From Funneliformis mosseae (lineage: Eukaryota; Glomeromycota; Glomeromycetes; Glomerales; Glomeraceae), in NCBI GenBank assembly GCA_910592005.1, contig CAJVPP010001767.1:1-17991 (forward strand): a stretch of 17,991 bases of DNA, in the 5' to 3' direction. Position numbers and translations under genes: made by a program. Within the stretch, counting starts at the first letter, position 1; each line of letters starts with the position of its first letter. The notes beneath the pieces are model-generated. The model was not told where the DNA came from, did no database searches, and saw only the letters and a list, made by a program, of their open reading frames with translations. Of the stretch, positions 1-7,812 are shown piece by piece.

Positions 1-150
1 TCGAAAGTTTATATATCGTAAACGTTCGAAATATTACACATCGTAAAAATATCGAAGTACTACGATACGTAAGTTTTCCGACGGGCTCATAACCTTACGT
101 AAGATTACGAAGCGTAGGGTTTACGTAATACTTCGCATTATTAAATTTAC
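1..150. repeat. CpG-rich, TACGTA-rich degenerate repeat at the window edge
   Basis: This stretch is packed with short related words such as TCGTAA, TACGTAA, ACGAAG and CTTCG, and holds roughly fifteen CpG dinucleotides, while the kilobases to its right are almost free of CpG. It has no coding frame. The C-terminal part of the primase-helicase pseudogene stops being recognisable at about position 150, so this looks like a junction between two different kinds of repeat. It could be the terminus of another element or intergenic repeat DNA; the window ends too soon to tell. Confidence 0.45.
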
Positions 151-3100
151 TGATGATATGGTTTGCGATGAATCCAATAAGTTTTTTTCTATACCCTATT
201 AGTTCTTGAACCTACATGGGTTGCGCCACTCCTGATAGTATAACCATACTAATTACTTATTATTGTATTAATAAATTTTATTGTAGCATTGAGATCTGGT
301 ATTCCTTTAGCTCTGATCTTAAAACCAAAGAGTAACAATGCATCTTCTCAAATTTTAACAATTTTTTCTCGTGATTGCTCAAAAGTCTTAGCCACATTAT
401 CACCAGAAAGAATATTCGTGTCATCTATATCACTGAAGCCTATTGATTAGACAAGATTATGTATCATTTCCCACTGCTTAGCTGAATAAAATTTATACAA
501 ATCAACTAAAAACGGATCTATAGATTTATGTGAATCTTTCTATTGCATTTCTTCTTTAATTTTTAGAGTTTCTATAGAATTTATTGCATTAGAACCTTGT
601 CTTCTGAAATATGCCAACCTCCTAAAATGTTGTAAAGGTTCAGGATTATTATATCTTTCTATGAAATCTATATCACAAAGCTTAACTTAATCATCATTAT
701 TCATACCCCAGTTTCGAATATAATCCTTGCCACTAATATCACCTGAAGTATATATTTTCCATAAATAGTGACATTGTAAAGTCATGTTATCAGCAAAAGA
801 GCGTATAGGATTTTGCTTAAGAATTTCAGCTTTATTAGGACTAATATCTGAAGCATTAGCTATTGATTCTGCATCTGCACCTTTAATTTTTTTCTCAGTA
901 TTTTTAATAGTATGAAAAATTTTATTCCTGTTGACTTTCTCAGTATCTTCCACTAAAATTAATTCAAGTGTTGCTCCAGTACTAGTAATAAGACTGCAAA
1001 GAATCTCAGGAAAATATTTGGCTGATAAGCGTCTCTGATATTCAATTTCAATATAAATTTTCACTGCTGAAGATAAATTAAATGCATAACAATCAGTAAT
1101 TTTATCTTATGCACACTAATCTTTTATTATTATTGGTAAGTCTTAATGCTGAAAGTTCAGCCTGAATAAGTTCCTGACATGGTTCTTTAAAAATATTGAA
1201 TTTTTTGCTATGATAAAAGGAAACCATACGTAATGGGCAGTCACAGATTCTGAACAACATCTGAGCAAATGCTTCAATATGAACAGGAGTAGCAATATTA
1301 GTAATTCCTATAATTACATCAAAAATAACCAGATATTTCAAAGGAGATGCCAGCTTTCACGATGCTTGTATAAATTACACAATCAAGAGTATTCCAAGTG
1401 GCATCAATATTAGCAAAATCATCTTAGCATTATTTTCCATCCATTTGACCAAAATAAACCTGAAATAAAATAAATGAACCATCAGGTTTTTGCAACTTAG
1501 ATGTTTAATCAGCCAAAGCTCAGGCTTTTTTACAACTAGTCATAACAAATGCAACATACTTACCTTTTTAAAGCATCTTAAAACCTTTACGTATACCTTC
1601 TGAACCTTTATCTAGATCGTAAAGAAATTTAATAATCTCCCCTTTACGTGGTTGATATTTGTTGTCAATAACCCGAACATTCTCACTTCAATAGGATTTT
1701 AAAAAAGCTAAAGTTGAGTCATTTGCAAAAGCATCCATAGCAACAACATGAGTAGCTACATTTAACAAATTACGTATGATATTAGTAGATTTTTGAGTAT
1801 GAACTCCACTAGCCATTTGACACATAGTGGCATTTGCTTCATTTAAAATTGCTATACAAGAACGGTCCCCTTGAAAATCAAGACAAAAAATACTTTCAAC
1901 TTGTACAATAATAAGATCTCACTCACATGTCTTTAAGTCAGCCACAATATTCTGATATTACCTTACTTTAAAATCGAATTTTTCCAATTCTTTAAGTTTA
2001 GCTTCAGATTCATTACTAAGGGTTTTGCGATATGAAACCCAGATAGTACAAGGTAAATTAACACAACTTTGAGCTAAAGATGCCAAAATTTTTCTTAATG
2101 TTTTAGTTTTACCAGTACTTACAGTAGAACGAATAAGAGTAGTACTAGGCTCTTCACTTAAAAAGTCTGAAAAAGCATCTAAGGCATCCTTCATTTCTCT
2201 TACATTAATACTTTTTTCAGGTAATTCAGAAAACTGATGTGAAGTTGATAAAACCTTAGGTAATCTTTCACATAATTTCCACTTCTTAGACTTTTCTTTC
2301 GATTCAACTTTATCTAATACCTTATCAAAGCTTAATCCCTTATGATCTGGCTTATATGGTTTTTGTCGATAGCACTTGAGTATGAAATGTCCATTTTTTT
2401 GAATAAATCTATAAAGTTGATCCTTATCATGTTTAACATCACATATAGGGTATTCTTTAGAGCAGAGTTTATTATTATATAACACGGATTGTGCTTGAAA
2501 ATTAATAAAACCATTCCCAATTTTTCCAATATGAAGCCACCCATATTTTTCAATAACTAGATTAGCTCCTCTACTCAAAGCATTTTCATCATTAATAGGC
2601 TGGAATTCTTGTTTTACTGGCTCTTCAGAAGAAAAGGTTTGTGGCCAGATTACAGAATAATTCTCTTTAGGCTGAACCAGATAATCATCTAGATTTTTAA
2701 ATTCATTTTTAACTGAAGAAATAGCAGGTCTTTTTATACGACCTTCTTTTTCTGATCCTAGAAGCCGAAGGTTGAAATGTGTTTTGGAAAAACCATTATC
2801 AATAAATTTTGAATAAGGTTCTCCAACTAATTCTATAACCTTTTCTGTGAATTCCTTAAGTTCTCTATAATCTATGAATTGGGCATGAGGATAAATAATA
2901 TGTTAACTATATTTCTCAGCATTTGATGAACTATCTAAGGTAAAAGAATTTAATAAAGATATACAATCTGGAATAAGGCTTAATGCATCTGCACAAGCGA
3001 TTAAAATTCAAGATAACAAATCTTCTCATGTAATTTTTTATCATCTAAGGAAGGCACTTTAGGATTTATAGGATCAGGCTTTTGCCTTGCATCAATATCA

Positions 3101-3480
3101 ATAATTAAGCGTAGGAGTTGGTTTCTATCAATACATTCGTGGATATCAGGTATTCTATAAACTTCAGAAGGATGATCGATTACTGTATAACCTTTTCCTG
3201 CCATCTGAATTATATATTAAGAATGAATCTCTTCAGGTTGATATACATCTAAAAGCGCAGTATCATTTCTATCAGAAGAGCTGGTATGTCCATTAGATAC
3301 AAGCCAGTATTTATAAAATGTATGTTCTTTATAGTCAGGTTTATAATCAAGATCCGTTAAACTCATAAAAAGCCTTTTTGCTTCATTATATTTAGCTAAC
3401 TTTTAATTTAAGCACTGTTGCTATAACGATTCATGAAGACGTTTTTTTGCTTCACTAGACAAACTAATTTTATTGATTGT
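150..3480 (-). pseudogene. Decayed primase-helicase: AEP primase fused to origin-binding-protein-type SF2 helicase
   Basis: Conceptual reading from 3480 down gives about 1100 residues. The N-terminal AEP primase shows the hhhDhD metal-binding motif (LLRLIIDIDARQ, Asp codons 3097-3099 and 3091-3093) and a xHIIYP motif at about 2890-2905. A zinc-binding module follows at about 2360-2530 (CSKEYPIC, then KHDKD and LKCYR). The helicase has a Walker A loop STGKT (2105-2119), WVSYRKTLSNE, a Walker B NEAN (1832-1843; families of this type have DEA-), QMDGK, and a motif VI-like FAQMLFRICDC. The order matches the helicase-primase/origin-binding proteins of large DNA viruses (Herpes_ori_bp, PF02399, joined to an AEP domain) and their relatives in eukaryotic mobile elements. 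About twenty in-frame stops (TAA, TAG, TGA) and frameshifts near 3003, 1321-1325 (T run) and 1135 make it non-functional. The 5' end is uncertain: no clear ATG. Divergent from the recombinase at 4252. Confidence 0.72.
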
Positions 3481-3700
3481 ATATATGTTGTTTGTATATA
3501 CGCATTGTTTGATCTAATAAAAAATATATGTTTTGAAATTATAATAATCGATAGATAAATCTTTAAAATAAAAATAATTATTCAGAAATTTTAGTGAACC
3601 ATTTTGATGAAAAGTTTGCTAAAAAAATATAAATTTGATTGAAGTAATTATTATATATAATCATGATGATATTATACGATTGTTCATATATTCATAGACT
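3481..3700. other. AT-rich intergenic stretch between divergent pseudogenes
   Basis: Nothing coding was seen on either strand. The sequence is very AT-rich and lies between the 5' end of the primase-helicase (minus) and the zinc-binding fragment (plus), so if a shared promoter or replication origin existed for this element it would lie here. I see no specific motif that supports one. Confidence 0.3.
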
Positions 3701-3946
3701 GGAGAAATCTGTGGTAGAGGTAGTAAATCAGAAAGATGTTATATTCATCGTAATTCTCCAATACCTACTCCTTGTAAAGATTGTGGTGAGCCAAATAGGT
3801 CTAAATATAATGCATGCAATAAACACATAGGAAAATATAAAAGTAAAGAGAATTATTACAGATAAAAGCAGGATGAGTTATATACACAAATTACCATGTT
3901 TAAGAATTATATATCTGACTTACCCGATTCTATGCATGAAGTCTAA
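3701..3946 (+). pseudogene. Small zinc-binding protein fragment (tandem Cys/His knuckles)
   Basis: The frame beginning at 3701 reads TGEICGRGSKSERCYIHR, then PCKDCGEP, then NACNKHIGKYKSKENYYR. That gives a C-x8-C-x2-H set followed by C-x2-C-x10-C-x2-H, so two similar Cys/His clusters that could each bind zinc. A basic, tyrosine-containing segment follows, then an in-frame TAA near 3862, then about 27 more residues ending in TAA at 3944-3946. Upstream the frame is closed by TAG at 3695-3697, which could be a former Gln codon. The family is not recognised. It is co-oriented with the recombinase 300 bp downstream and could be an accessory DNA-binding protein of the same element, or a remnant of another repeat. 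The Cys/His pattern is visible; the function is inferred. Confidence 0.4.
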
Positions 3947-4104
3947 TCATATATCTGGCATATGTATATATTAATTATTTTTTTTAGGACTTCTTTAAGT
4001 AATATTATATCCTCTTTGATGCCTTCTATATTTTTGGTGATTTTATTATATAAAACTACAGATTCCAAGACTTTTAATTGAACTTGTACCTTGTTTGCAT
4101 TCAT
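3943..4104 (-). CDS. Possible small coiled-coil protein, 53 residues, unbroken
   Basis: An ATG at 4102-4104 opens an uninterrupted 53-codon frame ending with TAG at 3943-3945. It starts MNANKVQVQLKVLES and continues with a heptad-like pattern of Ile, Leu and Val among Lys and Glu (IEGIKEDIILLKEVLKKII), consistent with a short amphipathic helix or coiled coil. It overlaps the last bases of the zinc-binding fragment on the other strand. No family is recognised. In AT-rich DNA a 53-codon frame can arise by chance, so it may not be a gene; its regular heptads and its intactness among wreckage are the reasons to list it. Confidence 0.25.
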   Translation of the reverse strand: MNANKVQVQLKVLESVVLYNKITKNIEGIKEDIILLKEVLKKIINIYICQIYD

Positions 4105-4251
4105 TTTTTGATAGAATTACAATAACCATGACCCATTCAATTTTGGGCATAGATATATTGACCTAAGATAATTAATTTCAATTTGAAAAAATAAGTAGGT
4201 TAATGTATAATTACAATCTACTTATCGATATATATTATTTACATACCTATT

Positions 4252-5476
4252 ATGGCAACTGTCCAAAAAACTAGAAAACCCAAAACTAATAGTTTACCTC
4301 CATTTTAGATCAGATCCTCAGTAAATATAACCTATCAGCTGAATCAAATCTGCTTCAATTACATGTTTATGCTAATGAGCTTGATACTATGCTACCTAAT
4401 TGGAAAGCTCAAAAAAATGTGAAAGAGGCTCTTCGCTGGTGTCTATTCAAAACAAATCAAATAGAAGCTCCTATATCAGACAAGAGGGAAAAAAACTTAC
4501 TATCAAGGAAAGAGCTCAATATTGTGTAAAAACTGAAGATGTGTAAGATATTTGATTACATACTTTAGACTTATCTATGCCAAAAAATAATACAGATGAA
4601 GCGATTGTGGCAGTCAGTTCTCATGTTTCATAATTTCGTAGAGAGTTAGTAGAAGCTGAAGTTGATTTCGAGCAAATTGATATATATACCAAATTGCCAG
4701 AAATTACTCGAGCTTCTAACGAAATTCAAAAGAGACAACTTAAATAGCGGTTATCCAATCTACCTAAAACTCCCACACACTTTTTCTTAGAGGAAAGACT
4801 AAGAATTCAAAATATCAATACTACTAAAATCCTTACTATACAAGATCTTGCAGATGTAATTATGATGTTGAGCATGAGACCTGCCAAAGTTGCTACTTTT
4901 CGTATTATCCATTATGAATCTGGTGAATCAAATCCTCCCAAATGGTTCAAGTCTGATTATTTTTAGTATTGTATCAGATATATTAAAAATAAAGAAGAAG
5001 CAAAAAATAATCCTGAACCTCGGCAATTTCTATCCATGGAAAAAAATCCAGAACGTGCAAAAGAGTTGCTTGCCTGGATTCAAGATGCAATAGCAATTAG
5101 AAAGTTACGCAATTCTGTCTATAGTATTAATAAAAAATGCAGTACAGGAGTATTTAGTAAATTTTTAAAACCATATAATATTACAGCTAAAAGATTAAGA
5201 AAAATCGGAGGAAAACATGCTTCTAGAGTTCATAGTGGTCAAAATCCAACTTCGCAACATCTTGAATTCCTTAGCAGAATTGCAATGAGACATAAGATAG
5301 ACTATTTTAATTCTGGAAAGTATTATGCTGAGGGTGATACTTCTGATTCTGACCTTAATTCAGATCCAGAGCCTGAACCAGAAACTCAAGCTTTCACACC
5401 CAAGCCAATTAATAAGAATACTTCCACATCTGCAATCGAAGATATCTATGACTTATATGAAAGTATCTTAGATTAG
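4252..5476 (+). pseudogene. Decayed tyrosine recombinase (Crypton/phage-integrase fold)
   Basis: The reading from ATG 4252 is about 405 residues. The N-terminal half is helical and charged, as in SAM-like core-binding domains. The catalytic domain has Arg I in LSMRPAKVATFRI (codon 4877-4879), a plausible beta-hairpin Lys about 36 residues on (YIKNK), HxxR in GGKHASRVHSG (His 5216-5218, Arg 5225-5227), a third His in AMRHK (5291-5293) and the candidate nucleophile in SGKYYAEG (Tyr 5321-5326). The spacings R to H 113, H to H 25, and H to Y 10 are close to those of Cre (R173, H289, W315, Y324). An acidic DSDSD/PEPEPE tail follows. Frameshifts occur near 4305 and in the A7 run near 4490; in-frame stops TAA, TGA, TAA, TAG, TAG lie before 4970. 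The last 147 codons (5036-5476) are open. Compare Crypton-type and other eukaryotic YR elements. Confidence 0.68.
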
Positions 5477-5514
5477 TTCATAACTTATCTATTTGGAACA
5501 TATCAACAAAAGCT

Positions 5515-5531
5515 CGTGATCTCATATATTT
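5515..5531. repeat. Direct repeat, left copy (CGTGATCTCATAT)
   Basis: CGTGATCTCATATATTTA here and CGTGATCTCATATTTAT at 5832-5848 flank the short element at 5522-5818 in the same orientation. The first nine bases (CGTGATCTC) abut the left terminus and could be part of a target-site duplication, but on the right the match lies about 15 bp beyond the aligned end, so it may instead be a subterminal repeat motif. Related GTGAT..GATATATTTAT words also occur at 5556 and 7851. Confidence 0.35.
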
Positions 5532-5818
5532 ACACGAAAATCTTTATTTAACAAGTGATCATCTGATATATTTATATTTTAAAACTGCTAAATCTATACA
5601 AGTAGCGAATTATATCCCATCAGATAATGGATCCTCAGCCTTCAATCCGCGCCTTAGATCTAAGAAAAATAACCCATTATTAATCTATTTTTAATCCCTA
5701 TAGTTAATTCCAAAGTAGTGATCCATCCAATCAAAATAATTAAAAAACTATTAACAGTCAGAAATTTATCAACTAATCATATTACGGGTAGGATCGACAT
5801 AGAAGTTTGTGAAATATG
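5522..5818. mobile_element. Short non-autonomous inverted-terminal element (deletion derivative)
   Basis: The left part (5524-5695) aligns with 7815-8035: both have ATATATTTACA, GAAAATCTTTATT, GATATATTTAT, ATCCTCAGCCTT and AATCC..CG. The right part (5717-5816) aligns with 10158-10240: GTGATCCATCCAATCA, AATAATTAAAA and CATAGAAGTT.GTGAAATAT. So about 300 bp here carries both ends of the 2.4-kb element at 7813-10243 without its gene. The termini are imperfect inverted repeats: ATATTTACACGAAAATCT on the left and, reverse complemented, ATATTTCACAAACTTCT on the right. This is the structure of a MITE made by internal deletion. It sits 46 bp after the recombinase stop codon. Confidence 0.6.
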
Positions 5819-5831
5819 TCAATAAAAAACC

Positions 5832-5848
5832 CGTGATCTCATATTTAT
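5832..5848. repeat. Direct repeat, right copy (CGTGATCTCATAT)
   Basis: Second copy of the direct repeat flanking the short inverted-terminal element; see the left copy at 5515. Candidate target-site duplication or subterminal motif. Confidence 0.35.
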
Positions 5849-5875
5849 TCTAAGTTAACTTACATTCTTATTGTT

Positions 5876-7704
5876 CTATGCTTTCACCGTTACTATTTGG
5901 ATTAAATTTTGATAGGCCTCATAGTATAGCAGACAATAAGTTCTTGTATTGATATAATCATTACTACCTCACCTACCTTCTATATTATCTCTTATATTTT
6001 CTTTTTTATGATCTTTATTGCATATAGGACAGGATACTGAACTATTAAAATCAAAATAATCGTGATTTTTATTGCTATACTTTGAAGATAAATAAGGGAA
6101 CTGCTCTAGCACTTTATTAATAATAGATTTTTACTTTAGATCATCAGGTAAAATAGAGATAGGAGGTCGAGATACAGGTGGTTTAATAATATTAGTTTTT
6201 GTATCTGAAGGCAATACATTTATCCCAGTTTCCAGTAATACTTTTTTGGCTTCTTCACTCGTCTTGATTTTCAAATCGATAGAAATAGAAGATGAATTTA
6301 CCTTAGTGTCTAATATATCATTTGTCACACTGATCGCTTTTTGGCAATTCATATTAATTAACTTCTTGAAAAAATCATTCACAATACTTTGAATTTGAAT
6401 ATCCTTTAGACTTGAAATGGCACTTGCACTATAAGTTACTTGACTAATTTTATCTATTTCTATACCTTCAAACAATATATAAACTCTTTTAACTCTGAAA
6501 GTTATTTTACGTAAATTTACATCAGTAACATCAGGTAGAAGTGATTTAATTTTATTATATACTAATGTTCTTGCAGATTTGTCGTCAATTTTATCCATAG
6601 TCTTAATATTTCTAACCCTATTTTCATATGCTTTATAATAATAATACCAGCATAAAATTTTCTTTTGTCTAGTCTTCATAGCAATGTTAAATAAATCAGC
6701 TATATTTTTTACTATAACTTCACTAGATCTTGTTAGAATTGCTTTTATAGAGAATTCAGGAATTTGTATATCAATTACATTACTAATCTTGTAGTTATTA
6801 TCTTTGATGCAAATAGATAGTTTGAGTCTTAAATCTCGTTATACCTTTTGATTATAAGGAATTTTTGCAGAGCAAAGTGTTTCGTACCTCTGATTAGGTG
6901 ATACATTAGTAGGTAATTTAGACTCAGAATCACATGATGAATTATTATCTGAAGATAACTCAGAACTATTAGAAATAGATTGCGATATTATAGATAATTT
7001 CAGATTTGATTTTTGTAAAATAGTTCTGATGAAATATTATCTAAAGATGAATTTTGATCTTGAAGTTTCTTTTTCCTAATTCTCTCTATTATCTCTTTAC
7101 TAACATATTTTTTATGTTTCATTTCTACAAAATTAAGGGTCTCATCCATATCATCATCGGTAATATTTTATGACAAAGAGGTTGTAGATGATTCAGTTTT
7201 TTAGACCTGAGTTGAGCTATATTCTATTCTGGTTATAGGGTCAGGAGTAATAGCTTCCTCCTTATCGGGTTGACTCTTATTAGGTGGCGAAATTTCTTTT
7301 GTGAAAATATCATCAGAATTTGAAGTGTCATCGGATATATCTGATACTAAAACATCCCCAGTTTATACATCTATTTGTTTGGGAGTAACACTAGAATTTT
7401 CCATTTCAGTAGAAATACTTATTATCTTTTTCTCAGAAATTGACAATTGTTCTAAAGAATCAGTAATCATTTCCTTTGATTTTATTTTCTCAAAATCATA
7501 GCTTAATTTTGCTACTTTGATTTTAAGCTCAGAATTTTCAGCTGAGAGATAAGTGATATCTTTTTTATTATTTTCTAGTTTCATCTTAAGGTTAATGTTC
7601 TCAGCTTCATGTTTAGTATTTTCTTCAATAATTTGTTTTAGTTTCACATTCTCAGCCTCAAGATCAATAACCTGTTGTTTTAATAAATCAAACTCAGATT
7701 GCAT
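5876..7704 (-). pseudogene. Coiled-coil protein with conserved helical domain and Cys/His tail, decayed
   Basis: ATG at 7702-7704 starts a regular coiled coil (LLKQQVIDLEAENVKLKQIIEE style heptads, about residues 1-100). Beyond an in-frame TAA near 7360 the same frame continues through an acidic Ser/Thr-rich linker and a basic SKEIIERIRKKKLQ helix. After a frameshift near 7010 comes a Ser/Asn/Asp-rich linker. Codons 6131-6679 carry a compact helical domain (ILCWYYYYKAYE, SARTLVYNKIK, LLPDVTD, GIEIDKISQVTYSASAISSL). The TAA at 6131 is also in frame, and reading on gives a tail with CPICNKDH and TYCLLYYEA, a possible zinc ribbon, ending at TAG 5876-5878. All five stops inside the frame before that tail are TAA, as expected from CAA. 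The helical domain is homologous to the end of the RING gene at 14462-14795. Function unknown; the coiled coil suggests an oligomer. Confidence 0.55.
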
Positions 7705-7812
7705 TTTAATAACTTTTTATATAAAACAAATTTATTTAATTTTTAATTAGAATTTCCGTTCCAATTTGAAATGCAGATCACTTTTGCCAAGAAAAAAAAA
7801 ATAATTACGATT

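Noticed and set aside
150..3480. An endogenised copy of a specific known virus
   Set aside because: The domain order is shared with helicase-primases of several large DNA viruses, but also with eukaryotic mobile elements. No capsid or other virion gene is present, so no particular virus can be named.
150..7704. A variant genetic code with TAA and TAG read as glutamine
   Set aside because: Many in-frame stops do fall at likely Gln positions, but TGA occurs too at Arg and Trp positions, several TAGs replace Trp, single-base frameshifts are present, and catalytic residues are lost by the same kind of transition. Decay explains all of this; recoding does not.
7301..7750. Two plus-strand Ser/Phe-rich open frames
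   Set aside because: They are the reverse strand of the coiled-coil gene, whose heptad pattern is the real signal.
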